Positions 9,001 to 16,695 are shown, counted from the first letter of the stretch. The stretch: DNA of 64,000 nucleotides from Candidatus Gastranaerophilales bacterium (GCA_944325595.1 CALVAQ010000004.1:106310-170309); one strand, 5' to 3'. Numbers and translations: made by a program. The notes: generated by a model from the letters alone, not told the origin.

Positions 9001-10728
9001 GCAAGAGCACAAAATTCTTCCAAAGCATACCAAAAACTGCAAGAACAGATTGCTCAACTTGAAAAAGAAGTAAATGCCGGAAAATTGGCAGATTCTGTTT
9101 TAAGTGACTATTCTGATATTTTTGCCGATACCTACAGAGTTGATGTAAATAATCCTGAGCAGCTTAAAGCCTTAAAAACCTCTTTGAGAAAGATAATATC
9201 AAAAGTGCATCCGGATCACGGCGGAGTTAATGAATTTGCCGTAGCTGTAAATGATGTGCTTTCAGCTTTGAATACTAAAAACGGAATTGCAATCAAGGCA
9301 AGACTGGTAGACCTAAAAAATGTTCTTAAAGAAAGTACTGCCGCCCTTGACTCTAAAACAAAAGAACTGGACAAACTAAAAGTTCAGGCACAAAAAATGG
9401 CTAATGCTGCTGAAGATGCACAAAAAGCAAATGCCGAAAGAGCTAAACGAGAAGAAGAAGCCAAACGTGCGCAAGAAGAACGCCGTGCCGAATGTGAAAG
9501 AAAAGCTGACCAAGCTAATGCCGAACGTGCAAGACGTGCCGAAGAGGCTGAGCGTGCCAGAGAAGCCAGAAAAGCGGAGCAAGCCCGTCAGGCAGAAGAA
9601 GCACGCAGAGCCAGAGAAGCAAGAAAATCACAAAGAGCAAATCGCAGAGAAAATGTTAATGCCTCAACTTCAGATTACAAAATGCAAAAAGATGTAGCCG
9701 TTGAAGTTTCTCTTGATACGCAAATCAGACTTGCGAATAAAGTTGATATAAACCTTGCTGATTTTAAAGACAAAATAAATGCACTAAAAGACGGCGAAAG
9801 TTTCTTTATCGGCAGAACTGTGTCGGGTCCGAATGATGTAAGAATCGCAAATCCTTATGTTTCAGGAACGCATTTGAAAGTTGAAAAAATTGACGGAAAA
9901 ATTGTAATTACCGATATGGGTTCAACTAACGGAACAGTTTTGAATACAACACAGCCTGGTTATGCGGCTGCATACAATCCGTCTGACCTTGCTCAAAAAT
10001 TCGGTACAACAAATTATTCTGTATTTTCCAAATTGTATAATGACAACTATGACAATTTAAGAATGGCATCTTATTCACCCGAATCATCTTTCAAACATAG
10101 CACAATGTCTCAAATTGATGATGCAGTAGGTCCAGGAATGCATCCTTCAGGAACATTTGTTACATTTGGTAATGGCTGGTCATGGAGAAATTTGGACAAT
10201 GGCTGTAAACGTGCAGCGAGAGATAGGGTCTCTCTTAATGTTGTTGCGGATACAAGGATGATTGATGAATTGGATCGTTTGCTGTGCAAAGGTGAATTTA
10301 TTGACAGAAACGGAAAACTTGTTAAATTGAGTGATAGTGTATTTAGCAAGGGATTTTATAAAACACCCCGAAACGCAAATAAATGGCTCACCCGCCACGA
10401 TCCTATTACAATGTACTTTGATACAAAAGTCTCTCCCGAAATGCTGGATGCAATTGCTCAAGTAACGGAAAAATACGCAAGAACACCTTCTAACGGAAAA
10501 GCTCTTATGAACTCTCTGGAAGGCAAACCATGGATTGCAAATGAAATATATACACCGCAAAATGAAATAGTTGCACTCTATAACCGGGCAAAAGGGTTAG
10601 ATAGTGATTTGGCAGCGCTTATAGATCATCTAGCAAACAATTACGGCAGTTGGAATGTAAGTACAGGCATGTATGCCGCATTGGAAAAGCTTGTTAATGA
10701 ATATGAAATGTACAGGCAAATGTTCTAA
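6097..10728 (+). CDS. Giant modular protein: EF-hands, LysM, coiled coil, J-like HPD, FHA, HopA1-like C-terminus
   Basis: 1543 residues; ATG 6097 follows AAAGG. Domains in order: two EF-hand loops, DISGDGVLDSKE (41-52) and DKNHDGEITTKE (64-75), with the usual Ca2+ ligands; a LysM-like segment (about 170-235, YTVQNGESFNDLI to LLVGDKVNLP); Ala/Glu-rich coiled coil (about 245-310); long helical region with a hydrophobic Ala/Gly stretch (about 672-710); 18-bp-repeat-coded AEDARR tract (905-968); a J-domain-like helix pair with HPDHGG (H1038); second Ala/Arg/Glu coiled coil; an FHA domain (about 1232-1290) with GR, VSGTH and GSTNGT, the phosphothreonine-binding residues; and a C-terminal about 200-residue domain whose RVSLNV ... 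FYKTP ... RHDPITMYF order resembles HopA1-family effectors. No signal peptide or Sec tag. Calcium, glycan and phosphothreonine binding are family knowledge; an effector or scaffold role is inference. Confidence 0.8.
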   Translation: MGFKVTKGNELNNALVSQEGVAREEAVKKKDKLANIFKAFDISGDGVLDSKELLNALDVFNSFDKNHDGEITTKELKEMAEVFNSQQGLSGQDALKSNNLRAFWNNIKDAVKGDAQISRNAFVMADAVDVATEQARLQKFEDNIKADAISKTMDIDELNFPEKPVKEPEVFSYTVQNGESFNDLITRILKAQGIENPTPEDIAKAKEEFKKANPGAVHRAANGVEYLLVGDKVNLPVDLGDKNNADEQIGEYAAEEAARKAAEEQARLDEEEAARRAAQEAATQAEIEAYEKKSAEAKAIADELFNICDKKFFAIGSKAFQDAMNKLNKDNIVEVLNQYDAARDSHKGDTSLMDTIRSEGSNVLTEWNALDRIINLLADAAKDAGVADADIQKAVNDFITSKKEQYHSAHAVNPKDMEKAVDFLRGAIEAKRQEANAVEMKDTEAMQTFSEMFAADDATAQEQYSTAREEEGWAAKAGDWVCGLFGCNTIKEMNEKLGTNAKDAVRLAEAAQSGDEAKFKEVYKEVFGIDFDSQKIATREGAVLNYEKAAALTNSADICSDILENTSHEYGALKDAVKENFGFDDETIEQIISCYEEQKQFEAADDNDKALLLLSFVEDTKANMEKEIATVSKGRSLAQMEKDVELLTKAAYGTKDIVKDVVQFNQNQKTTEMVTLAAAEIAGTVALQFVPGLGQVAAARLAATAATWGVRAANVVKVADAAAKTFETVKNLQNASKFARAATNVLNTATATAIVDSTNGEEAKDVLNKMLMNSTFAGIGSASSVLTPQIAKQFGISSTIAKEVIEESLNAAGAAGYIKATGGEYKLSDAGIDFVTAMVLARLAHVNTTPIKNADNGVPSPVIKPESELPPHFADDVVKPNDAGAESNGARHTDDAGSAGDAGQAEDAGRAEEARHAEDARRAEDARRAEDARRAEDARRAEEARRAEEARHAEDAGQAEDARQAEETARAQNSSKAYQKLQEQIAQLEKEVNAGKLADSVLSDYSDIFADTYRVDVNNPEQLKALKTSLRKIISKVHPDHGGVNEFAVAVNDVLSALNTKNGIAIKARLVDLKNVLKESTAALDSKTKELDKLKVQAQKMANAAEDAQKANAERAKREEEAKRAQEERRAECERKADQANAERARRAEEAERAREARKAEQARQAEEARRAREARKSQRANRRENVNASTSDYKMQKDVAVEVSLDTQIRLANKVDINLADFKDKINALKDGESFFIGRTVSGPNDVRIANPYVSGTHLKVEKIDGKIVITDMGSTNGTVLNTTQPGYAAAYNPSDLAQKFGTTNYSVFSKLYNDNYDNLRMASYSPESSFKHSTMSQIDDAVGPGMHPSGTFVTFGNGWSWRNLDNGCKRAARDRVSLNVVADTRMIDELDRLLCKGEFIDRNGKLVKLSDSVFSKGFYKTPRNANKWLTRHDPITMYFDTKVSPEMLDAIAQVTEKYARTPSNGKALMNSLEGKPWIANEIYTPQNEIVALYNRAKGLDSDLAALIDHLANNYGSWNVSTGMYAALEKLVNEYEMYRQMF
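8809..9000 (+). repeat. 18-bp tandem repeat inside the giant gene
   Basis: About ten and a half copies of an 18-base unit (GCTGAAGATGCAAGACGT with variants) encode AEDARR/AEEARR, a continuous charged helix. Unit length is a multiple of three, so gain or loss of copies would change protein length without a frameshift. Several adjacent units are identical at the DNA level, which implies recent expansion. Confidence 0.9.
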
Positions 10729-10737
10729 AACATAATA

Positions 10738-10764
10738 AAAAAAGACGCTTTATGCGTCTTTTTT
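10738..10764. terminator. Bidirectional intrinsic terminator
   Basis: AAAAAAGACGC (10738-10748) pairs perfectly with GCGTCTTTTTT (10754-10764) around a five-base loop. It serves the giant plus-strand gene ending at 10728 and the minus-strand gene ending at 10766. Confidence 0.9.
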
Positions 10765-10765
10765 A

Positions 10766-11305
10766 TTAGTCATTTTCTTCAACAGGCATTGTTATTACAT
10801 ATTTGTGTTTGATTTTTTCTTTTGTCACCCTATCTTCATCAATCATTTCAGGCAAGACAAAGCTCTGGTTGAATGTGTATACTTTTTCAGAGTGTTTGTT
10901 TGTTTTCTCTGCGGCTGCATTTATATCGACTCTGTTGCCGTTAATTTTGATTTTTACGTTGTTCGGATTGTTGTCAAAAGGTTTGAGGTTGATAATCATC
11001 TTGTAAGAATCGGTTGTTTCATCTTTGTATGTTTCAACAGGATTTTTTATTGCAAACATAGTTGAGTTGTGCATCGGAAAAGCGCTCATTTCGTTGAAGA
11101 GTCTGTCCTGTTCTCTCATTATTCTGTCAATGTTTTCGATAGGTGCAGACGGAATATAGTAAGCGTGTCTCATCTGGTCAAGCACATAATACACTGCCAG
11201 ATAGCAGGCAAGAAACAGCGTCAGAAGCAGCAGTGCAAATTTTATCCAGTGGTCGGAGTTATGCTTTTTGCAGTTATGTTCTTTGTTTTCGTTGTATTCT
11301 TCCAT
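10766..11305 (-). CDS. Membrane-anchored small heat-shock (Hsp20/alpha-crystallin)-like protein
   Basis: 179 residues from ATG 11305, chosen because GGAG precedes it; an upstream frame extension to 11377 has no such site. A hydrophobic helix at about 21-43 (IKFALLLLTLFLACYLAVYY) is followed by MREQDRLFNEMSAFP, which resembles the segment before Hsp20 domains. Next comes a beta-rich domain with YKMIINLKPF, VKIKINGNRVDINA, FNQSFVLPEMIDEDRV and YVITMP, in the order of the alpha-crystallin strands (..I.L.., v.v....L.I.A, f.rsf.LP..vd). The usual A..knGvL element is replaced by TKEKIKHKY. Small heat-shock proteins hold unfolding proteins; fixing one to the membrane would place that function at the envelope. 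The function is inferred from fold similarity. Confidence 0.65.
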   Translation of the reverse strand: MEEYNENKEHNCKKHNSDHWIKFALLLLTLFLACYLAVYYVLDQMRHAYYIPSAPIENIDRIMREQDRLFNEMSAFPMHNSTMFAIKNPVETYKDETTDSYKMIINLKPFDNNPNNVKIKINGNRVDINAAAEKTNKHSEKVYTFNQSFVLPEMIDEDRVTKEKIKHKYVITMPVEEND

Positions 11306-11369
11306 AGTTATTCTCCTTTTTTGTTTTATGTGTATTTTAGGAGTAAGTTGAGATTTTTTTATTCCGCTT

Positions 11370-12167
11370 TTATTCAATCGACTCCGGCAATATTTTTTTT
11401 AGCTCCGTTATTATTTTGTTTAATATTTCTTCTTTTTGCTCCGGTTGCGATGAAAGCAGTTCTCTTATGTTATTTTCAAAGTTTTCAGGCAGTATTTTGC
11501 AGGTACGTTTTGCGTATTTTATTTCTCTTTTTTCTCCGGGGTGAAAGACCTCGTTGAGTGCAAAGATTATATCAAAATAACTTGCCAGAAATGCGGCGGT
11601 TCTGTGATTTATGCTCACGGGGTCATCTCTTTTTATCGCAAATTTGATTTGTTCAAGATATGAGGCGTTTTTCTTGTCACAAAGAAGCATCAAATTTCTT
11701 TTTATAATATTGTTTTTGAGCTCTTTGGGATATTCTCCCGTGATTTTCGATTGCAGGTTTTTAAACCAGTTGTCCCTGTCAAAAAGAATTTGAGATGTTG
11801 CTACATTATGCAAAAAACAAGTTGTATACCCGTTTGAGGCAAAATGCTTTGTTATGACATTCTCGACCATGTCTTGAATCCAGTTTTTGTTTCTGAACAT
11901 AAAATCAAGTCCGGTTTTGCCGTCTTTTAATATCCATTCATCCCCTGTTTCAAAGTAACGGTTGTCTATCTCGGAGTCCGATGCATATTTTTTTGCAAGG
12001 TTCTGTCTGAACACGACAGGTATTTCCCTATCCGAATAAACATAGATATCGTAGTCCGACAATTCGTCACTCTGGTTTGATGTTCTTGAGCCCGAAAGAA
12101 CTACGGCATATACGTAATCAAGGTTTGAATATTCTTTTGCGATTTCTTTTAATATTTCATTTATCAT
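11370..12167 (-). CDS. Nucleotidyltransferase-fold protein (DUF4037-like)
   Basis: 265 residues. The N-terminus carries the DNA-polymerase-beta-type nucleotidyltransferase signature LSGSRT...LSDYDIYVY (about 24-44), the G-S and D-x-D elements that hold the metal and NTP, and a downstream GLDFMF that could give the third carboxylate. The C-terminal half is helical, as in DUF4037 and related aminoglycoside-nucleotidyltransferase-like proteins. The substrate cannot be told from the sequence. It lies upstream of the heat-shock-like gene on the same strand and may share its transcript. Start ATG 12167. Confidence 0.75.
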   Translation of the reverse strand: MINEILKEIAKEYSNLDYVYAVVLSGSRTSNQSDELSDYDIYVYSDREIPVVFRQNLAKKYASDSEIDNRYFETGDEWILKDGKTGLDFMFRNKNWIQDMVENVITKHFASNGYTTCFLHNVATSQILFDRDNWFKNLQSKITGEYPKELKNNIIKRNLMLLCDKKNASYLEQIKFAIKRDDPVSINHRTAAFLASYFDIIFALNEVFHPGEKREIKYAKRTCKILPENFENNIRELLSSQPEQKEEILNKIITELKKILPESIE

Positions 12168-12251
12168 AATATCTTCTCCGTGGTTACATTTATTTTACAA
12201 TATCTCTCAGAAAATTTCCTCACCGCTTATTGTGTGATATAAAGTATATGT

Positions 12252-13139
12252 ATGAGGAAGTTAGTATCGTTAGGAATAATATTTTTTGTTTTTGCCGGTT
12301 GTGCTTTTGCTGATGAAATAGGGCTTAAAGGTGCAAATGCGCAGCAGATAAAATATACACCTAAAGTTCAAAAAGAGACTAAAGAACTTACAATTGATGA
12401 AGATACGGCACTCAAAGGAATTGTTCATCTTCAGCAGCAAAAAGACCTTGAAGACATTGAAATGCTCTGGAAATCGACCGTTGAAAACAACAGTTTGATT
12501 AAGTTTGCCATGAAAAAACTTTCAATACCGCCTGACCAGCAGAGATATCACTCCTCTATTATGGCAAAGTCTGTATCTGCGTTGATAAACGGTGCTTCAT
12601 TCGTTCCTGCGCTTTTTGGTGCAAACTATATGGTACAGTCGGCATCTTATGCTACCGGCAGATTGGCAAACAACTATCTCGCTAAAGCAAACAACCCGAA
12701 AGAAGTCCCGCTGACCGATACTGAGCTTATTGAGCTTGCCGGTATGATAGAGTCTCTGCAAGACCAGATAATTAACTCCTATTACAACTACAAAATGGTT
12801 CTGAGCCAGATTAAAGATGCCCGACAAAGACTGGTTTTGTATAACAAAAACTACTCAAATGCGATTAGAAATGACAATCAGATGGAGATAATAGTTTCCG
12901 GCGCAATGTATGATGATTTGGTCTTTGAAGAGTCACAGCTTGTTAATCAGGCAAGAAAATATCAGATGGATTTGGAGCGGTTGGCAGGGAAAAAGACGGT
13001 ACAGAATTTGAATTTGTATCAGTATGCGTTTAAAAATGAACTGTTTTCTCAAAAGCTTATGAATGCTAATTCTGTTTCTCAAAAAGCAACAGGACAAAAG
13101 AATACTCAAAACGGAGGTCAAAATGCAAATAAGAAATAA
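12252..13139 (+). CDS. Secreted coiled-coil protein, first of a paralogous pair
   Basis: 295 residues. Residues 1-20 form a signal peptide (MRKLVSLGIIFFVFAGCAFA), with a likely cut before DE; the internal AGC could also be a weak lipobox. The mature part has LEDIEMLWKSTVENNSLIKF, matched in the next protein by LEDVKLLWIGAAQNSETIKF, then a hydrophobic Ala/Gly-rich stretch (about 98-120) and a long helix with heptad spacing. That helix resembles the helical barrel segments of TolC-type outer-membrane proteins, but the similarity is only general. It overlaps the next gene by 17 bases, which implies coupled translation. Confidence 0.7.
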   Translation: MRKLVSLGIIFFVFAGCAFADEIGLKGANAQQIKYTPKVQKETKELTIDEDTALKGIVHLQQQKDLEDIEMLWKSTVENNSLIKFAMKKLSIPPDQQRYHSSIMAKSVSALINGASFVPALFGANYMVQSASYATGRLANNYLAKANNPKEVPLTDTELIELAGMIESLQDQIINSYYNYKMVLSQIKDARQRLVLYNKNYSNAIRNDNQMEIIVSGAMYDDLVFEESQLVNQARKYQMDLERLAGKKTVQNLNLYQYAFKNELFSQKLMNANSVSQKATGQKNTQNGGQNANKK

Positions 13140-14034
13140 AATTTTGACATCTGTTATTTTGGCACAGTTCTTTATTTCTCCTCTGTCTCAGGCAATCACG
13201 CTGGAGGAGATTAGCCAGCCGCTGCCTCCTGCAAACCGTCTCGGCGTTGGCAGTACGCCGGAAAATGCATACAAAGTTTCAGATGCAGACAAAAAGTTAA
13301 GCTCTAAAGAAGCCAGTCTTGACAAGAACAGCGAGGCGGTAAAAGACATCACTTATGCTGATTTGAGTCTCAAAAAGATTTCTAAAGAAATAAGTGATGA
13401 TTTGGAATTGGATTCAGCTGAAGTACTTGAGGACGTAAAACTTTTGTGGATTGGTGCCGCTCAAAACAGTGAAACGATAAAATTTATTATCTACAAACTC
13501 TCAAATCCTGATGAGGACAAACCAAATGAAAGTATTGTCAAAAAAATAATACAGCCGATTTCTACTGTGGGCAGTCTGGCGGGTATCGGTATAGGAAATC
13601 CGATTGCGGCTGTTTCTTCAATTATGGGCAGCAGTATTCTCGGGTCAATGTCTGTAGATGACAAGGATTTAAACTACAAATTTTCAAAAGTTAACGATGC
13701 GGATATGGTCGTTTTAATCAGAAAAGTAGAGGAACTTCAAAGAAAAATAATGAATTACTATTTTGATTATATGGCGGCAAGAGAAGCTCTGATGCGTTCT
13801 GATGAGCTTGTTTCAAAAAGGCGAAATATCTTTATGAGCGCACAACATATGTCTGACGATCAGGTGATTATGATAGATGCTTTTTACAGAGAAGCACTGA
13901 ACAAACAAAGCCAGCTTAGATCTGATTTCTTGTCCAAACGCTCTGCTCTGGAACAAATTGTCGGAATGGATGTTATGGCTCAGTTTGAGGATTTGCTCAC
14001 ACAGAGAGAAGAGAAGGAAAAGAAGACTAAGTAA
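13123..14034 (+). CDS. Secreted coiled-coil protein, second of a paralogous pair
   Basis: 303 residues from ATG 13123, chosen because GGAGGT lies just upstream; the frame extends back to 13063 without a ribosome binding site. A signal peptide (MQIRNKILTSVILAQFFISPLSQA) is followed by a charged linker and by LEDVKLLWIGAAQNSETIKFIIYKL, matching the previous protein. A small hydrophobic Gly/Ser-rich stretch (about 145-175) leads to a long helix ending in KEKKTK. The shared layout indicates a tandem duplication that has diverged. Both products should act in the periplasm or outer membrane, possibly as partners. Confidence 0.7.
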   Translation: MQIRNKILTSVILAQFFISPLSQAITLEEISQPLPPANRLGVGSTPENAYKVSDADKKLSSKEASLDKNSEAVKDITYADLSLKKISKEISDDLELDSAEVLEDVKLLWIGAAQNSETIKFIIYKLSNPDEDKPNESIVKKIIQPISTVGSLAGIGIGNPIAAVSSIMGSSILGSMSVDDKDLNYKFSKVNDADMVVLIRKVEELQRKIMNYYFDYMAAREALMRSDELVSKRRNIFMSAQHMSDDQVIMIDAFYREALNKQSQLRSDFLSKRSALEQIVGMDVMAQFEDLLTQREEKEKKTK

Positions 14035-14037
14035 AAC

Positions 14038-14065
14038 AGAAGCCCTCCTAAAAAAGAGGGCTTCT
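14038..14065. terminator. Convergent-gene terminator
   Basis: AGAAGCCCTC (14038-14047) pairs perfectly with GAGGGCTTCT (14056-14065). It sits between the secreted pair (plus strand, ends 14034) and rubrerythrin (minus strand, ends 14085). The U tract is better on the minus strand. Confidence 0.75.
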
Positions 14066-14084
14066 CTCTGAATAAGAATGAATC

Positions 14085-14630
14085 TTATGAAAAATATCTT
14101 TTCAAAAGACCTGCAAAAGCTTGACCGTGACGGGCTTCGTCTTTGCACATTTCATGAACTGTGTCATGGATTGCATCAAGGTTGAGTTCTTTTGCTCTTG
14201 TTGCAATAGCTTTTTTAGCTGCACAGGCTCCTGATTCAGCTTCAACACGCATTTCGAGGTTTTTCTTTGTAGAAGTTGTTACAACTTCACCGAGAAGCTC
14301 TGCAAATTTTGCTGCGTGTTCTGCTTCTTCAAAAGCTATTCTTTTGTATGCTTCGGCAACTTCGGGATAACCTTCTCTATCAGCCTGTCTGCTCATTGCA
14401 AGGTACATGCCTACTTCTGTGCATTCGCCGATAAAGTGGTCTTTCAATCCCTGTTTTACTTCAGCATCTACATCAGCGCCTACGCCGATTCTGTGCTCAT
14501 CTGCCCAGCCTTGAGGACCTTCTTCTACTTTATTAAATTTGTCTGCACCTACACCGCAAAGAGGGCATTTTTCGGGAGGATTGTCCCCTTCATAAACGTA
14601 ACCGCAAACTGAACATACGAATTTAGCCAT
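14085..14630 (-). CDS. Reverse rubrerythrin (rubredoxin domain first)
   Basis: 181 residues. The N-terminus is a rubredoxin domain with CSVCGYVY and CPLCG holding one iron; the ferritin-like four-helix domain follows, with Glu and His ligands in [17 protein letters not shown] and [10 protein letters not shown] for a diiron site. In classical rubrerythrin the rubredoxin domain is C-terminal; this swapped order is the reverse rubrerythrin known from clostridia, an NAD(P)H-linked peroxide (and oxygen) reductase system in anaerobes. It has its own promoter and a possible operator (14696-14733). The electron donor is not encoded nearby. Confidence 0.9.
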   Translation of the reverse strand: MAKFVCSVCGYVYEGDNPPEKCPLCGVGADKFNKVEEGPQGWADEHRIGVGADVDAEVKQGLKDHFIGECTEVGMYLAMSRQADREGYPEVAEAYKRIAFEEAEHAAKFAELLGEVVTTSTKKNLEMRVEAESGACAAKKAIATRAKELNLDAIHDTVHEMCKDEARHGQAFAGLLKRYFS

Positions 14631-14695
14631 AATTTACCTCTTTCATACTATTACCATAATTACCTTCAGAAATTTTCTTTAATAAGAATAATTCC

Positions 14696-14733
14696 TAATA
14701 ATATTATTATACATATTTTAAATTTAATTGCAA
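14696..14733 (-). promoter_or_regulatory. Rubrerythrin promoter with overlapping palindromic operator candidate
   Basis: Reading the minus strand, TTGCAA (14728-14733) and TATAAT (14706-14711) are separated by 16 bases. The perfect 14-base palindrome TAATAATATTATTA (14696-14709) overlaps the -10 element. Such AT-rich symmetric sites at peroxide-defence promoters are typical of Fur/PerR-family repressors, so peroxide-responsive control is a reasonable inference. No regulator gene lies in the window. Confidence 0.55.
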
Positions 14734-14753
14734 GCTGTTTTTTTATATCCTGT

Positions 14754-15608
14754 TTATCCAAGCTGTGCTTTGATTACACGCTCAATGCCGGATACGTCTT
14801 TGAATATTTCAATATTTTTAAAATTGTTTTTTTCAAATATTTTTTTGACATGTTCAGATTGATTAATACCGGTTTCAAAGAGTATAAAACCGTTTTTGTT
14901 CAGGTATTCAGGTGCTTTTGATACTATTTTTTCATAAAATTCAAGCCCCAAATCATCTTTTGTAAAAAGAGCTGTAGCCGGTTCAAAAAATCTGACTTCT
15001 GTTTGAAGATGTTCTCTTTCCTGCGGCGGGATGTAAGGCGGGTTTGAAACAATAACATCATATTTTTCTTCAGGTCTTATTTGTGAATAGATATCAGACT
15101 TTCGAAACAGTGCTTTATTCATCAAATCAAGATGCATCGCATTGTTGAGAGAAATTTTCAAGCACTCGTTTGATATATCAACCCCGAGTACCTGTGCTTT
15201 TGTCAGTTTTGCTGTCATACAGGCAATACAACCGCATCCTGTACCTATATCAAGAACCTGAGTAAAGTCATTTTCTTTTACCGTTTCAACTGTTTTCCTG
15301 ACAAGCAATTCTGTTTCCGGTCGGGGTATAAGGGTATTCTCGTTGACCTCAAATTTTTGTCCCATAAAAAATGTATACCCGAGAAGCTGTGCAATAGGCT
15401 GTCTTGTTGAGGTTCTTATTTCAACCAGCTTTTTGAGCTTTTCAATATCTTTGGGGTCCGGCATTATGCCCATAATCATATCTTTTGCGGAAATTCCGCA
15501 CATAATTTCAATTGCAAAATCTATTTCCGTATTTGCTTCTTCGTATGAAAATCCGTTATTCCTGTATATCTCTATCAAATCCTTTTTGAGCAGATTCTTG
15601 TTGTTCAT
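14754..15608 (-). CDS. prmC: Release factor glutamine methyltransferase PrmC (HemK)
   Basis: 284 residues from ATG 15608; an adjacent TTG at 15611 is the only longer start. PrmC methylates the GGQ glutamine of release factors RF1/RF2 using AdoMet. The helical N-terminal domain carries RQPIAQLLGYTFFMGQKFEV and LIPRPETELLV, typical of the family. The AdoMet domain has VLDIGTGCGCIACM (motif I) and VSNPPYIPPQE, the NPPY motif that binds the glutamine. Length is normal. Its start overlaps the end of the upstream 174-residue gene by 53 bases, so the three genes from 16251 to 14754 form one operon. Confidence 0.93.
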   Translation of the reverse strand: MNNKNLLKKDLIEIYRNNGFSYEEANTEIDFAIEIMCGISAKDMIMGIMPDPKDIEKLKKLVEIRTSTRQPIAQLLGYTFFMGQKFEVNENTLIPRPETELLVRKTVETVKENDFTQVLDIGTGCGCIACMTAKLTKAQVLGVDISNECLKISLNNAMHLDLMNKALFRKSDIYSQIRPEEKYDVIVSNPPYIPPQEREHLQTEVRFFEPATALFTKDDLGLEFYEKIVSKAPEYLNKNGFILFETGINQSEHVKKIFEKNNFKNIEIFKDVSGIERVIKAQLG

Positions 15609-16080
15609 CAAGTATTTTCCCTATCATATTCTTTAAATCAAGTCTTGATTTTTCGGAAATATCCTCTTTTTCTATTTTATACTGTTTGCATAGTTTGTCA
15701 TAGTAATACAGCTGCTTTTTTGTGGGTTTTTCTTTTGACATTTTGAACTCAGCTGCCTTTTGGCGCTGTGCTTTTGCCAGTTCTTTTTGCTTTTCAAGGA
15801 ACGGTTTTTGTTTTTCTTTTAGTTCAAGTTGTTTTTTGTTTTCATTGATTAGCGTTTTTAATTCGTTTATAAACTTTTCGCTTTCAAACTCGTTTATTAT
15901 CCATTCAAAATGCGGGTTGTTTACCTCATGATAGTACTGCTCTTCTTCAATAAAAAGTTCGAGAATGTCATCGGTGGTTTTTGCGTTATATTTTTTGACA
16001 AAACTTTTCATAAAGCCAAACAGTGAGGCTTTTTGATTTTTTGTCAAATTTAAAAACAGAGTATTTTTCAAATAATACAT
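15556..16080 (-). CDS. Hypothetical Lys/Glu-rich protein in the prmC operon
   Basis: 174 residues from ATG 16080, which abuts the stop of the small upstream gene (TAA directly followed by ATG). The N-terminal half is mixed helical (FGFMKSFVKKYNAKTTDDIL). The centre is a charged coiled coil rich in K, E and Q. The C-terminus includes KPTKKQLYYYDKLCKQY, similar in character to short nucleic-acid-binding helices. I do not recognise the family. Operon position suggests a translation-related role, but that is only context. Confidence 0.7.
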   Translation of the reverse strand: MYYLKNTLFLNLTKNQKASLFGFMKSFVKKYNAKTTDDILELFIEEEQYYHEVNNPHFEWIINEFESEKFINELKTLINENKKQLELKEKQKPFLEKQKELAKAQRQKAAEFKMSKEKPTKKQLYYYDKLCKQYKIEKEDISEKSRLDLKNMIGKILDEQQESAQKGFDRDIQE

Positions 16081-16251
16081 TTATCTTAAAAGATCATTGA
16101 TATCAAACTTTTTGGACAATTTTTCGTTGGCAAACTGAGCAAGTTTTTTGAAGATAGGATTTGTTGCTTTTTGAACTTTCGGTTCAGGGGCTTTTTGTTC
16201 CTCTTCTTTTACTTTTTCCAGTATTTTTGTTATGTCTTTTATCTTGTCCAT
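16081..16251 (-). CDS. Small protein (56 aa) leading the prmC operon
   Basis: ATG 16251 to TAA 16081-16083 gives a 56-residue protein: a charged N-terminal helix (MDKIKDITKILEKVKEEEQK), a Pro-containing linker, then a helical C-terminus with LAQFANEKLSKKFDINDLLR. The stop is followed immediately by the next gene's ATG, a sign of translational coupling, which is the main reason to believe it. No strong ribosome binding site is seen. The function is unknown. Confidence 0.55.
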   Translation of the reverse strand: MDKIKDITKILEKVKEEEQKAPEPKVQKATNPIFKKLAQFANEKLSKKFDINDLLR

Positions 16252-16343
16252 TGTATTATTTTAACTCATTTTAAACTCTAATACTATATATATAAAAACT
16301 ATTTTTGAAAAAAATTTGACTTTAGAATTAAATTTTAAACAAA

Positions 16344-16378
16344 AAAAACAGCAGATTTTTTGAAAATCTGCTGTTTTT
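16344..16378 (-). terminator. Strong terminator after rpmA
   Basis: A 16-bp perfect stem, AAAAACAGCAGATTTT (16344-16359) with AAAATCTGCTGTTTTT (16363-16378), and a three-base loop lie just beyond the rpmA stop on the minus strand. Confidence 0.9.
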
Positions 16379-16393
16379 CATCTGTTTTTTGTT

Positions 16394-16648
16394 TTACACA
16401 GCGTAAACACTAACCTGTTTTCTGTCACGTCTGTGAGGCTCAAATGCTACTTTGCCGTCAATCAGTGCATACAGTGTATCGTCTTTGCCGATACCTACAT
16501 TGTTGCCGGGGTGGAATTTTGTACCTCTTTGACGAACAATGATATTACCTGCGAGAACTGACTCACCGCCGAATTTTTTTACACCGAGTCGCTTACTTTC
16601 GCTGTCACGACCGTTTTTTGTTGAGCCCATGCCCTTCTTATGTGCCAT
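16394..16648 (-). CDS. rpmA: 50S ribosomal protein L27
   Basis: 84 residues, start [22 protein letters not shown], with the typical [20 protein letters not shown] core and a GTKFHPG loop. L27 reaches the peptidyl-transferase centre of the ribosome through its basic N-terminus. Here it starts directly with the mature sequence, without the cleaved N-terminal extension found in Firmicutes. A clear AAGGAG precedes the ATG. It follows rplU in the usual L21-L27 pair, with a strong terminator after it. Confidence 0.98.
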   Translation of the reverse strand: MAHKKGMGSTKNGRDSESKRLGVKKFGGESVLAGNIIVRQRGTKFHPGNNVGIGKDDTLYALIDGKVAFEPHRRDRKQVSVYAV

Positions 16649-16695
16649 TTTTATATCTCCTTATGTATTAGTTACAAGTTTTATAAAATTTGAGT

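Noticed and set aside
8488..9073. Several antisense and alternative-frame ORFs with repeated Ser/Cys/Leu/Met words
   Set aside because: They are shadows of the 18-base coding repeat in the giant gene; all six frames stay open because the unit lacks stop codons.
11305..11377. N-terminal extension of the heat-shock-like protein to 203 residues
   Set aside because: GGAG directly before ATG 11305 and overlap of the extension with the neighbouring gene favour the shorter form.
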